64,000 bases of DNA. Origin: CAVSWT01 sp963746735 (GTDB taxonomy: Bacteria > Bacteroidota > Ignavibacteria > Ignavibacteriales > Ignavibacteriaceae). Shown here one piece after another: positions 49,990 through 60,581 of this stretch. Below the pieces are notes generated by a model that had not been told where the DNA came from, made no database searches, and saw only the letters and a program-made list of their open reading frames with translations. The stretch's first letter is position 1, and each line of letters opens with the position of its first letter. The translations under genes and the position numbers were made by a program. The stretch covers positions 1 to 64,000 of the forward strand of contig CAVVCO010000013.1 in NCBI GenBank assembly GCA_963746735.1. The letters run 5' to 3'.

Positions 49990-51775
49990 TTAGTTTTCCA
50001 AGAATTTGTCTTCTTCAAGATATCTGTTAATAATATCTCTTTCCCCAATCTGCTGACGCCACATAGCATAATATAATCCTTTTAAAGCAAGCAGCTCTTC
50101 ATGCTTGCCGGATTCAACTATATGTCCTCTTTCCAATACATAAATATTATCAGCATGCATAATAGTTGAAAGGCGATGGGCAATTAGAATGGTAATTAAA
50201 TCTTTACTGCTGGAAATTTCTCTAACGGTTTTACTAATTTCTTCTTCAGTTAAAGAATCAAGAGCGGATGTAGCCTCGTCAAAAATTAAAATGTCCGGCC
50301 TTCTTAAAAGTGCACGCGCAATTGAAAGTCTTTGTTTTTCTCCGCCAGATACTTTTACTCCTCCTTCACCGATTAAAGTATCTAAACCTTTATCGGCTCG
50401 TGCCAATAAATTATGAGCAGAAGATTTTTCTAAAACCTCATAACATTCTTCATCAGTAGCAGAAGGATTAACAAATAATAAATTTTCTTTAATTGTACCT
50501 GAAAATAATTGAGTATCCTGTGTTACAAATCCAATTCTTTCTCTAAGCTCATCAAAATCAATTTTGCTGCCGTTGTAACCATTATAAAAGATATCACCTT
50601 CTTTAGGTGAATAAAGCCCAACTAATAATTTTACCAATGTAGTTTTGCCTGCACCCGAAGGTCCCACAAATGCAATTGTTTCTCCTGTTTTTACAGAAAA
50701 TGAAATATTATTTAAAGCATTTTTAGAAGATGATTGGTGCTTGAATCCAACGTCTTTAAATTCTAAGTTCCGAATGGCTGCAATAGTTTCAGGATTTTTA
50801 GGTTTAGCATCTATAGGTGTTTCCAATATTGCTTTAAAATTTTCTAAAGAAACTTCAGCTTCTCTATAAGTATTAATTATATCACCCAAACTTTGCAGCG
50901 GCCCGAAAATAAAAAATGAATAAATAAATAAAGAGAAAAATTCTCCCACAGTTATTTGCTGTGCAAATATTAAATACAGCATCAAGAACATAATTGTAGT
51001 TCTAATAAAATTAACTGCTGTACCTTGAATAAAACTAAGTGTGCGGATGTATTTTACTTTTTTTAACTCAAGCAGTAAAATTTTATCAGTTGTTGCAATT
51101 AAGCCTTGTAATTTCCTGGTCGCCTAAGCCCAAGCTTTTTACTAATTCAATATTTCTTAATGACTCTGTTGTTGTTCCTGCTAAAGCTGTAGTCTGCTTA
51201 ACAATTTCTTTTTGAATTTTTTTAATTCGTTTACTTAGAGTAGAGCTAATAAATCCGAGCGCAGGAACTGCGGCAAAGAATACCGGGGCGATAAGCCAAT
51301 GGACACTAATTGCGTATATAGTAACAAAAATTACTCCTACCAAAGAAGTAAATAAAATATTGACTGCTGAGGAAATTAATCTTTCAACATCAATTCTAAC
51401 TTTTTGCAGAATGCCTAATGTTTCTCCGCTTCTCTGGTCTTCAAAAACAGAATAGGGTAGCATTAGCGAGTGTTTAATTCCATCAGTATAAATTTTTGCT
51501 CCAAGCTTTTGGGTAATTACATTTACGTAATAATCCTGAAAATTCTTTGCAACACGGGAAACGAATGCAACACCCACAGCCGCAAGAAGAAGCAATCCAA
51601 CACCCTTAAAAAATTGGTCGGTTGTGTAATGCTGGAATTTGGTTGCGTACTTGTCGATTACAATCCTGAAAATGTAGGGGTCAAGCAGCGAAAATATTTG
51701 ATTTATTGCAGCTAATACAAGAGCAAGTAGTACAAGTTTCCAATAATTTCTTAAATATTTTAGAAGTAATTTCAT
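49990..51775 (-). CDS. ABC exporter, fused permease and ATPase (one frameshift)
   Basis: About 595 residues after repair, a half-transporter of the MsbA/lipid or multidrug exporter type. The first frame gives six transmembrane helices' worth of permease (LLKYLRNYWKLVLLALVLA); the second, joined at about 51100, gives the last helices and the nucleotide-binding domain with Walker A GPSGAGKTT, signature VSGGEKQR, Walker B ILIFDEATSALD and switch His in IAHRLST. It would act as a homodimer in the inner membrane. The substrate is not evident. Divergent from the cbb3 cluster. Confidence 0.92.
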
Positions 51776-52062
51776 TTAAAATTATAATTATATAATTGAA
51801 CGTAAAAGTCCAACGAATTTTTAATTCTACTTAAATAAAAATGGGGAAGTTTATCTGCAACAATAAAATAGTCTTCTCAACGTCGAGAATCAACTACATT
51901 TTTCTTTTCTCCGATACAAGAATATATTAACTTATTGTCCATTATTTCCTTTATTTCTACAATAAATTATTAAATTTCAGATTCCGTGGCATAATATATG
52001 GAAGTTGACGTAAGCGCTAATCAGGGAATAAATTAATTTTTTATATAATATAAATTTAGCGG

Positions 52063-54484
52063 ATGAATAATTCTACCGAATTAAAATCTAGTTTAAAATG
52101 TTATCATTGTGGTGATAATTGCCCGGATGATGCAATCTGCATTGGCGAGAAATATTTTTGCTGCAATGGATGCAAAACTGTATATGAGATTTTAAATGAG
52201 AACCAGCTTTGCAATTATTATAACATTGACCAGAATCCCGGCATATCTCCCAAAATTAATGTTGTTAGAAAGTTTGATTATTTAAATGATGAAACAATTG
52301 TAAATCAATTAATTGATTTTAAAAATGAAAATATAACCGCCATAACTTTTAATATTCCTCAAATGCACTGCAGCTCATGTATCTGGCTGCTTGAGAATCT
52401 ATTTAAAATAAATCCTAACATAAATCAGTCAAAAGTTGATTTCTTAAAAAAGACTTTAAGTCTAAAATTTTATCATCAGAAAATTTCATTAAAAGAAGTA
52501 GTTGAGCTTTTAGCTTCATTAGGATATGAGCCGCAAATCCAACTTGATGATATTGGAAAGAATTCAAATCAAAATAAATTAAATAAAAAACTGTTATTTA
52601 AAATCGGGATAGCCGGATTTTGCTTTGGTAATATTATGCTGCTAAGTTTCCCGGAATATCTTTCAATTAATATTTCAGAAATATTTTTTAGAAAATTCTT
52701 TGGCCATCTAAATCTGCTTTTAGCATTACCGGTTTTCATTTATTCTGCTTCAGAATATTTTTCATCGGCATATAAAGGCCTTAAGAAAAAAGTTGTAAAT
52801 ATTGATTTCCCGATTTCGCTCGGTATTGCAGTTTTGTTTTTCCGAAGCGCTTATGAAATTTTAACTTACACCGGTGCAGGTTATTTTGATTCAATGTCCG
52901 GATTGGTTTTCTTTTTACTGCTGGGAAAATGGTTTCAAAATAAAACTTACGATGCACTTAATTTTGAAAGAACATATAAATCGTATTTCCCTGTTGCAGT
53001 GACTGTAAAAGAAAGCAGCGAAGAAAAATCAACTCCTCTTTCAAAATTAAAAGTCGGGGATAGAATTTTAATTCGAAATAATGAAATCATTCCGGCTGAT
53101 TCGATTTTATTTAATGGAGATGGCTTAATTGATTACAGCTTTGTTACAGGTGAAGCAAAACCGGTTGAAAAAGTTTCCGGTGAATTAATTTATGCTGGCG
53201 GCAGGCAAGCGGGCGGTTTATTGGAATTAGAAGTTATTAAAGAAGTTTCGCAAAGCTATTTAACTCAGTTGTGGAACAATGATTCTTCCAGCAAAAAAAA
53301 TGAAAGCCAGTTTACCGAATTTTCAAATGTGGTTAGTAAATATTTTACTTTTGTTGTTTTGTTGATTGCCTTTATTGCCGGCGCATTTTGGCTTCATGCC
53401 GGGATAGCGGCTTCACTTGGAGTTTTAACTTCTGTATTGATTGTTGCTTGTCCATGCGCCTTAGCTCTTTCAATTCCTTTTACTTTCGGAAACACAATTA
53501 GAATATTCGGTAAAAATAAATTCTATCTGAAAAATACTGCTGCAGTTGAAGAACTTTCAAAAATAGATGAAATAGTTTTTGATAAAACCGGGACTATAAC
53601 CGAAACCGGAAAAGCGGCAATTCATTATGCCGGTAAAGAGCTAAATGGATTTCAAAGAGAAATGATAAAATCTTTAGTAAGAAATTCTACTCACACTTTA
53701 AGCAAAAGAATTTATGATTTTATCGAGGCAAATAAATATTTTGATGTTACTGATTTTAATGAGATTAATGGGAAGGGAATTGAAGGGAACGATTTTAGGA
53801 AGTAAAATTAAATTAGGTTCAAAAAGTTTTGTTGTTAATGAATATAATGATGAAATATCGGCGAAAGTAAATTCATTAGTATTCTTATCCATCAATAATG
53901 AAGTATTTGGTTATTTTGAAATATCAAATTCATATAGAGAAGGAATGGACAAAACTATAAAGTCACTTGAAAAAGATTATAGAACTTATTTGTTATCCGG
54001 GGATAACAATGGTGAATTGCCTAATCTCAAAAAATACTTTTCTGAAGAAGGAAACTTATTCTTTAATCAGTCGCCGTCATCTAAATTAGATTTTATAAAA
54101 AAAATAAAAGAAAAAAATAAAAATGTTTTAATGATTGGAGACGGGCTAAACGATGCCGGGGCTTTGAGTCAAAGTAATGTGGGAATTTCTGTCACAGATA
54201 ACATTCACAGTTTTTCTCCGGCTTGTGATGCAATACTTCACGGCTCCAATTTAAATATGATTGACAAGTTTATTAACTTTTCAAAAACAAGCACTAAAAT
54301 TATTTACGCAAGTTTTACTATTTCATTTATTTATAATTTAATTGGTTTAAGCTTTGCCGTAGATGGAATGCTTTCCCCTATAGTGGCGGCAATACTTATG
54401 CCTGTCAGTTCAATTTCTGTTGTTATATTTGCTACGGTATCAACAAATTTGTTTGCAAGAAAGAGAGGCCTGCTATCTCGGTAA
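52063..54484 (+). CDS. ccoI: cbb3 oxidase copper-loading P1B-ATPase CcoI (one frameshift)
   Basis: About 807 residues after repair. It exports copper needed for assembly of the cbb3 oxidase encoded downstream. The N-terminal Cys-rich domain (CYHCGDNC, CCNGCKTVYEIL) is specific to CcoI/FixI, followed by a heavy-metal domain (MHCSSC, about 103), the P1B CPCALALS motif (about 463), phosphorylation DKTGT (about 507), and in the second frame the hinge MIGDGLNDAGAL. The break at about 53787 (GGG run) joins GKGIEG to TILGSKIKLGS. The start, first ATG after the 287-base divergent gap, gives a normal length. First gene of the cluster. Confidence 0.93.
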
Positions 54485-54486
54485 TT

Positions 54487-54687
54487 GTGGTATTAATTGG
54501 AATAAGTTTATTTGTTGCTGCAGGATTTCTATTCGCTTTTTTATGGGCTGTTAAAAGCGGCCAATACCAGGATACTTACACCCCTTCGGTAAGGATGCTT
54601 TTTGATGATGAAGAAAAAATTAAAAATAGTAATACAAATCAATCGTCCGGCAAACAAGACACAATTCATTCAAAGGAGAAAAATTAA
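54487..54687 (+). CDS. ccoS: cbb3 oxidase assembly protein CcoS
   Basis: A 66-residue single-helix protein: VVLIGISLFVAAGFLFAFLW, then AVKSGQYQDTYTPSVRMLFDDE, which is the CcoS signature. The GTG at 54487 is the first standard start, giving V-L-I; most CcoS proteins begin MSVI, and in frame just upstream lies ISVIVV with an ATC (54475) where ATG is expected, so the real start may be there, overlapping ccoI by 10 bases. It is needed for cofactor insertion in the oxidase. It overlaps ccoN by one base. Confidence 0.9.
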   Translation: MVLIGISLFVAAGFLFAFLWAVKSGQYQDTYTPSVRMLFDDEEKIKNSNTNQSSGKQDTIHSKEKN

Positions 54688-56822
54688 TGGAGTTAGAGAA
54701 ATTTAGTTACGATAATAAAATCGTAAAGAATTTTGCTTTTGCCACTGTCTTTTGGGGAATAGTTGGAATGCTGGTTGGACTGCTGATTGCTTCACAGCTT
54801 TTTGCTCCAACATTAAATTTTAATATTCCATTCTTAACTTTCGGCCGAATACGGCCTGTGCATACCAATGCAGTAATTTTTGCGTTTGTTGGTAATGCAA
54901 TTTTTATGGGTGTGTATCATTCCCTGCAAAGACTGTGTAAAGCAAGAATGTTCAGCGACAAGCTTAGCAAAATTCATTTTTGGGGCTGGCAATTAATTAT
55001 TGTCGCTGCTGCTATTACTATTCCTCTAGGACTAACTACAAGTAAAGAGTATGCAGAACTTGAATGGCCGATTGATATTGCAATAACCTTAGTATGGATT
55101 GTATTTGGTATAAACATGTTTGGAACAATCTTCAAAAGAAGAGAAAGCCACATGTACGTTGCCATCTGGTTTTACATTGCGACCTGGGTGACAGTTGCTG
55201 TTCTTCATATTGTTAACTCTATTGAAATCCCTGTTACCTTTTGGAAGAGTTATCCTGTTTATGCCGGTGTTCAGGATGCACTTGTGCAATGGTGGTATGG
55301 ACATAATGCAGTGGCATTCTTTCTAACTACTCCATATCTGGGACTGATGTATTATTATTTACCCAAAGCAGCGAACCGGCCTATTTACTCTTATCGATTA
55401 TCCATTGTTCACTTTTGGGCTTTGATATTTATTTACATCTGGGCAGGCCCACATCATCTTCTCTACTCAGCTTTACCGGATTGGGCCCAATCTTTAGGAA
55501 CAGTTTTTTCAATTATGTTAATTGCACCATCTTGGGGTGGTATGATAAACGGACTGTTAACATTGAGAGGTGCCTGGGATAAAGTTCGACAAGATCCGAT
55601 TTTAAAATTCATGGTAGTAGCAGTTACTGCTTACGGTATGGCTACTTTTGAAGGGCCAATGCTTTCACTTAAAAGTGTAAATGCAATTGCCCACTTCACT
55701 GATTGGATAATTGCTCATGTTCATGTGGGTGCGCTTGGATGGAATGGATTTTTAACATTTGGAATACTTTATTGGTTAATTCCAAAATTATATCACACAG
55801 AACTTTTCTCTAAAAAATTAGCGAACGTACATTTTTGGGTAGGTACACTTGGAATCATTTTTTATGTGTCAGCGATGTATGTTTCGGGAATTACACAATC
55901 ATTAATGTGGAAAGAATTTAATTCAATTGGAATGCTGCAATATCCTAATTTCCTTGAAACTGTTCTACAGATAATCCCAATGTATATGATAAGGGCAATC
56001 GGTGGTTTGCTGTATCTTTCCGGTGTGATTTTGATGACGTATAATTTAGTTAAAACAGTTAAGCAGGGACATTTTGTTAATGACGAAGAAGCAGAAGCAC
56101 CTGCACTAATCAAAACAAAAGATAAAGTTGTTAAAGGAATGAGGCACAGATGGATAGAGAAACGCCCGGTGCAATTTACTCTTGTTGCAACTGTTGTTGT
56201 TTTAATTGGAGGGCTTGTTGAGTTTCTTCCAACTTTCTTAATTCAGTCAAATATTCCGACTATTGCAAGTGTTAAGCCATATACCCCGCTTGAACTGCAG
56301 GGAAGAGATCTTTATATCAGGGAAGGATGCGTGAATTGCCACTCACAGTTAATCCGTCCTTTCAGATCCGAAACATTGCGCTATGGCGAGTATTCCAAAG
56401 CAGGCGAGTATGTTTATGATCATCCGTTCCTTTGGGGTTCAAAAAGAACAGGGCCGGACTTACATCGTGAAGGCAAGAAGTATCCGAATTTATGGCATTA
56501 CTTGCATATGCAGAATCCGCCGGCAATGTCGCCTGGTTCAATCATGCCGCATTATCCGTGGCTGTTAACAGATGATTTAGATACTTCAACTACCGCAAAG
56601 AAAATTAGGGTTATGCAATCGCTTGGGGTTCCATATCCTCAAGGGTATGATAAAGTTGCAAACGAAGATTTAAGAAAACAGGCTGAAGGTATTGCTCTTG
56701 ATCTTCAGAACAACGGCGCACCTGCTGAAAGTAACAAAGAAATAATTGCTTTAATAGCCTACCTGCAGCGGCTTGGTACGGATATAAAAGTTAATGCTCA
56801 AGATACAACAGCAAGTAAATAG
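54687..56822 (+). CDS. ccoN: Fused cbb3 oxidase subunits I and II (CcoN-CcoO)
   Basis: A 711-residue fusion. Residues 1-470 are subunit I with about 12 transmembrane helices and the haem/copper ligands, including WWYGHNAVAFF, the GPHHLLYSALPDW block and WIIAHVHVGALGWNG. Residues about 500-711 are the membrane-anchored c-type cytochrome subunit II: GRDLYIREGCVNCHSQLIRP (haem site CVNCH, about 548), then GPDLHREGKKYP and axial Met in SPGSIMPHYPWL. Fusion of the two is common in Bacteroidota. It reduces oxygen with high affinity, the main oxidase under low oxygen. Start overlaps ccoS by one base. Confidence 0.96.
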   Translation: MELEKFSYDNKIVKNFAFATVFWGIVGMLVGLLIASQLFAPTLNFNIPFLTFGRIRPVHTNAVIFAFVGNAIFMGVYHSLQRLCKARMFSDKLSKIHFWGWQLIIVAAAITIPLGLTTSKEYAELEWPIDIAITLVWIVFGINMFGTIFKRRESHMYVAIWFYIATWVTVAVLHIVNSIEIPVTFWKSYPVYAGVQDALVQWWYGHNAVAFFLTTPYLGLMYYYLPKAANRPIYSYRLSIVHFWALIFIYIWAGPHHLLYSALPDWAQSLGTVFSIMLIAPSWGGMINGLLTLRGAWDKVRQDPILKFMVVAVTAYGMATFEGPMLSLKSVNAIAHFTDWIIAHVHVGALGWNGFLTFGILYWLIPKLYHTELFSKKLANVHFWVGTLGIIFYVSAMYVSGITQSLMWKEFNSIGMLQYPNFLETVLQIIPMYMIRAIGGLLYLSGVILMTYNLVKTVKQGHFVNDEEAEAPALIKTKDKVVKGMRHRWIEKRPVQFTLVATVVVLIGGLVEFLPTFLIQSNIPTIASVKPYTPLELQGRDLYIREGCVNCHSQLIRPFRSETLRYGEYSKAGEYVYDHPFLWGSKRTGPDLHREGKKYPNLWHYLHMQNPPAMSPGSIMPHYPWLLTDDLDTSTTAKKIRVMQSLGVPYPQGYDKVANEDLRKQAEGIALDLQNNGAPAESNKEIIALIAYLQRLGTDIKVNAQDTTASK

Positions 56823-56830
56823 GAATTACT

Positions 56831-57055
56831 ATGTATAAAGAAATATTACAATCAGTGGAAGGAATCGGTATTTATCCAATAATATCTTTATTAGTATTTT
56901 TTATCTTTTTTGTAGTACTAATTCTCTGGGTATTTAAAGCTGATAAAAATTATTTAAATAGGATGAAAATGTTACCATTAGACTTAACTCCTGATCAACA
57001 GAATTCACAAAATAATGACGACTTAAATTTAAAAGGTGAATTAAATGACAAATAG
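56831..57055 (+). CDS. ccoQ: cbb3 oxidase small subunit CcoQ-like
   Basis: A 74-residue protein with one transmembrane helix (IYPIISLLVFFIFFVVLILW) followed by a short polar tail beginning FKADKNYLNRMKMLPLD, the usual layout of CcoQ/FixQ, which stabilises the oxidase. It lies 8 bases after ccoNO and its end overlaps ccoP by 11 bases, so translational coupling is likely. Identification rests on size and position. Confidence 0.82.
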   Translation: MYKEILQSVEGIGIYPIISLLVFFIFFVVLILWVFKADKNYLNRMKMLPLDLTPDQQNSQNNDDLNLKGELNDK

Positions 57056-57917
57056 ATTTTTAATGAAACTTTTATACATATTCTTTTTAATAGCGGCAAA
57101 CCCAATAAGGTTATTTGCTCAAACTCAAGAGACTGGTATTTCTTCTGAATATTACAATGTCATGTCGGTAATATTTGTGGGAATGCTAATTTTGATTATC
57201 GCTGCTTTTCTTTATTGGGGAACTGAGGAAGGTAAAGCAGAAGAGCAACTGGAAACTTCGTCGGTTTGGAATAAGGTTAAAGAGTACCTGGTTGCTGCAA
57301 AGCCGGTTGAAGAGGAACATGAAATATTAATGGACCATGATTATGATGGAATAAAAGAGCTTGATAATAAAATCCCACCATGGTTCAGCATTTTGTTTTA
57401 TACGACTATTATAATCGCAGTAATTTATTTGTTGAATTACGAGGTCTTTAAAACCGGGATGTCGCAGGCAGAAGAATACAATGCCGAAATGAAACAAGCA
57501 GCATTATTGCAGGCTGAACTTGAAAGAAGCGGAACTTTTTTAAATGAAAGTAATGTCACGCTCTTAACAGCAAAAGATCAAATTCAGGACGGTGAAAAAA
57601 TATTTAAGACCAACTGTGTAGCTTGCCATCGCGATGATGCCGGAGGTGCTGTTGGCCCGAATTTAACAGACAACTATTGGATACATGGAGGCGGAATAAA
57701 AAATGTTTTTAAAACAATTAAGTACGGTGTACCGGATAAAGGCATGGTTACCTGGCAGCAAACTTTATCTCCTAAAGAAATTCAAGAGGTTGCCAGTTAT
57801 GTAATTAGTTTGAAGGGCAGCAATCCTATCAATCCAAAACCACCGCAGGGTAATTTATATGTCCCGGCTGATACAACTAAAACTACCGATTCAGCCAATG
57901 TAAAAGGAAAGAAATAA
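57045..57917 (+). CDS. ccoP: cbb3 oxidase subunit III, monohaem CcoP
   Basis: A 290-residue protein with a cleaved or retained N-terminal helix (about 8-25), a second helix (about 43-62), a third helix (about 115-135, after DNKIPPWFSILFY, the conserved CcoP segment), then a single class I cytochrome domain with CVACH (about 191) and axial Met in PDKGMVTWQQTL. Many CcoP proteins have two haems; this one has one. It delivers electrons to the oxidase. The extra N-terminal membrane helix is typical of Bacteroidota. Confidence 0.92.
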   Translation: MTNRFLMKLLYIFFLIAANPIRLFAQTQETGISSEYYNVMSVIFVGMLILIIAAFLYWGTEEGKAEEQLETSSVWNKVKEYLVAAKPVEEEHEILMDHDYDGIKELDNKIPPWFSILFYTTIIIAVIYLLNYEVFKTGMSQAEEYNAEMKQAALLQAELERSGTFLNESNVTLLTAKDQIQDGEKIFKTNCVACHRDDAGGAVGPNLTDNYWIHGGGIKNVFKTIKYGVPDKGMVTWQQTLSPKEIQEVASYVISLKGSNPINPKPPQGNLYVPADTTKTTDSANVKGKK

Positions 57918-57935
57918 GTTAAAGAGAAAGTTGTA

Positions 57936-59361
57936 ATGGAAGAAGTTAAAGTTGACGAATCGTTTAGAGATAGTTTATCTACTGTTAGTAAAGAAGGAAA
58001 AAGAAAATGGATTTATCCTAAAAAACCTTCCGGGAAATTTTATAATGCCCGAACTATAGTTAGTTTTTTTCTTTTAGCGATTCTGATAGGTACGCCTTTC
58101 GTAAAAATTAGCGGGAGGCCGTTTGTACTTTTTGATATCCTAAACAGAAATTTTATTCTTTTTGGAATACCTTTCGGCCCTCAAGACTTTCATCTTTTTG
58201 TGATAGCAATAATTACGATTATTGTATTTATAATTCTTTTCACTGTAGTATTCGGAAGAGTGTTTTGTGGATGGGCCTGCCCGCAAACAATTTTTTTGGA
58301 AATGGTATTCCGTAAAATTGAATACTGGATCGAAGGTGATTATCACTCACAAATAAAACTGCATGATGCACCGTGGACATCAAATAAAATATTCAAAAAA
58401 ACAGTTAAGCATATCATTTTTTTTACAATAGCCTTTTTCATCTCTAATATTTTTCTTTCGTATTTAATCGGGACGGATGCTTTAATTAAAATTATAAAAG
58501 ATCCACCGTCAGAACATTTTCAAGGTTTATCTGCAATATTAATTTTCTCAGGAGTTTTTTATTGGGTGTTCTCATCATTCAGAGAACAAGCTTGTACTTT
58601 GATGTGCCCTTACGGCAGGCTGCAAGGTGTTTTGTTAGATCAAGATTCTATCGTAATTGCTTATGATCATAAACGCGGTGAACCAAGAGGGAAGATAAAG
58701 AAAAATGAAATTCAGCCCGGGAAAGGAGACTGTGTTGATTGCCATTTGTGTGTTGATGTTTGTCCAACCGGAATTGATATCCGAAACGGCATTCAGCTTG
58801 AGTGTGTTAACTGTACTGCATGTATTGATGCCTGCGATGCTGTAATGGAAAAGGTTAATCGCCCTAAAGGATTAATTAGATATGACTCGCTTAATGGGAT
58901 AGAAAATAAAACTAAATTCAGATTCACTGCAAGAATGAAAGGATACAGTGTAGTTCTATTTTTGTTAATTGGCCTGCTTGGTTACTTGCTGGCAACCCGT
59001 ACGGATTTTAATATCGATGTTTTAAGAACTCCGGGTTTATTGTATCAAGAACAGCCCCACGATATGGTAAGTAACGTATATGATATTAGCATTGTAAATA
59101 AGACTTTTAACCAGGTTCCGATTAATTTAGTTCTGCGAAAATAAGGATGGAGAATTAAAGCTGGTTGGAAAAAATATTCTCTTAAAAGGAAATGAAAAAT
59201 ATGAAGGTAAGTTTTTAGTTATGCTTCCCAAATCAGATATTAAATTTATGGATACTCCCATATCTATTGGCGTATATTCAAATAATAAACTTTTAGAAGA
59301 GAAGAGTACATCATTTCTTGGTCCGGTAAAACGTAATCATGATGATCATGAAAAAGATTAA
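57936..59361 (+). CDS. ccoG: cbb3 oxidase accessory protein CcoG (one frameshift)
   Basis: About 475 residues after repair. Four transmembrane helices carry CGWACPQTIFLE and CTLMCPYGRLQG, and two 4Fe-4S clusters follow in CVDCHLCVDVCPTG and CVNCTACIDACD. The C-terminal Ig-like FixG domain is cut by a break at about 59140: the first frame ends at NLVLRK, and one base less in the AAAA run continues NKDGELKLVGKNI to a stop at 59359. CcoG reduces copper for oxidase assembly. It is 18 bases after ccoP. Confidence 0.93.
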
Positions 59362-59401
59362 ATGATTCTAATTCGTAAAAATGATAAAGGATAAATATTA
59401 A

Positions 59402-59851
59402 ATGAAAATTAAATTCAATTGGGGTTTTGGTATTTTAATAGCTATAATATTTTTTATGGGAGTTACGATTGCATTAGTAACTGTGTCGGTTAATCAAAAA
59501 ACAGATTTGGTTACTGACCATTATTATGAAAAAACTTTGAAATACCAGAATCAGATTGATATGGAAAAGCGCAGTGCAAAGTTTGTTAAAGATTTGGAAA
59601 TTACAAATGAGAATAATGCTGTTAACATAAAATTTCCTGATGCATTTAAAACTGAACCTGTAAAAGGAGAATTGTATTTCTACCGGCCATCCGATGCAGC
59701 AAATGATTTTGCAGTTCCAATACAGCTTGATGAAAAAGGAACGCAGGTTATTTCATCTTCAAAAATGAAAAAAGGTTATTGGCAGGTAAAAGTAGAATGG
59801 GTATTGGCTAAAGAAAATTATTATTGTGAAAAACCAATTTTAATTTATTAA
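59402..59851 (+). CDS. ccoH: FixH/CcoH-like protein
   Basis: A 149-residue membrane protein with a single N-terminal helix (WGFGILIAIIFFMGVTIALV) and the conserved DLVTDHYYEKTLKYQNQID block of FixH/CcoH. The C-terminal part is a small beta-domain (GELYFYRPSDAAND, GYWQVKVEW). It is needed for assembly of the cbb3 oxidase. Its stop overlaps the next gene's start (TTAATGG), so the two are coupled. Confidence 0.9.
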   Translation: MKIKFNWGFGILIAIIFFMGVTIALVTVSVNQKTDLVTDHYYEKTLKYQNQIDMEKRSAKFVKDLEITNENNAVNIKFPDAFKTEPVKGELYFYRPSDAANDFAVPIQLDEKGTQVISSSKMKKGYWQVKVEWVLAKENYYCEKPILIY

Positions 59852-60561
59852 TGGAATTAATCGCCGGCTTATTAATTGGATTTTTAGGCAGCTTTCATTG
59901 CATTGGGATGTGCGGCCCAATTGCCTTGGCACTTCCAATTCCTAAAACATCAAACCTGTCTTTTATTGCCGGAAGAATTTTATATAATGTTGGAAGGGCA
60001 TTAACTTACTCATTAATGGGAGCGGTGTTTGGTTTGCTTGGGGGACGAATTATTTTTTCAGGGTTTCAGCAGGCTTTATCAATTACTTTAGGCGCAATAA
60101 TTTTACTAACAATATTTTTACCTTCTAAATACAAACAGAAAATCATTTCACTTAACTTTATTCAAAAAATAAATCAACCGGTAAGACGTGAAATTGGAAA
60201 ACTTTTTAAGCAGGCTACTTTTTCTTCAATGTTTTTAATAGGCTTGCTCAATGGGTTTTTGCCATGCGGGTTTGTTTATATCGGGCTTGCAGGTGCAACT
60301 GCAACCGGTGATGCAGTCAGCGGCGGAGCGTTTATGTTTTTATTTGGACTCGGAACTTTCCCGGCAATGTTTGCTGCTTCCGTTTTTGGGAAGTTCATTA
60401 GTTTAAACTTAAGACAAAAAATTAGAAAGCTGACTCCGGTATTTGCTGTTGTGCTGGCAGTAATATTTATTCTAAGGGGATTGAATTTAGGTATTCCGTT
60501 CATTAGTCCTAAGCTAAACTCACAAACAGAATCAACACAAAATTTAGATTGTCATTTTTAG
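59851..60561 (+). CDS. TauE/SafE-like (urease accessory UreH-like) membrane protein
   Basis: A 236-residue protein with six helices. The motifs GSFHCIGMCGPIALALP near the N-terminus and LLNGFLPCGFVYIGLAGA in the second half mark the family; the Cys-containing pairs CIGMCGP and PCGFVY suggest metal (copper) handling. Homologues follow ccoH in many Bacteroidota cbb3 clusters, consistent with a role in cbb3 maturation rather than sulfite export. It is the last gene of the cluster. Confidence 0.87.
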   Translation: MELIAGLLIGFLGSFHCIGMCGPIALALPIPKTSNLSFIAGRILYNVGRALTYSLMGAVFGLLGGRIIFSGFQQALSITLGAIILLTIFLPSKYKQKIISLNFIQKINQPVRREIGKLFKQATFSSMFLIGLLNGFLPCGFVYIGLAGATATGDAVSGGAFMFLFGLGTFPAMFAASVFGKFISLNLRQKIRKLTPVFAVVLAVIFILRGLNLGIPFISPKLNSQTESTQNLDCHF

Positions 60562-60581
60562 ATACTTCTGAAAAATTATTT

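Noticed and set aside
52005..52024. FNR-type box (TTGAC...AATCA) upstream of ccoI
   Set aside because: The half-sites are 9 bases apart rather than 4, and the match is partial, so it does not fit the FNR/CRP consensus even though an oxygen-responsive control of cbb3 genes would be expected.
11719..59361. Programmed +1 ribosomal frameshifting as an explanation of the repeated gene breaks
   Set aside because: Several breaks could be repaired by skipping a G after a codon (for example AAA-G-CTT, CTT-G-CAG, GAA-G-CAA), which looked like a pattern. The same sites are equally repaired by one base less in the adjacent homopolymer, others need an added base, and there is no shared slippery site or stimulator.
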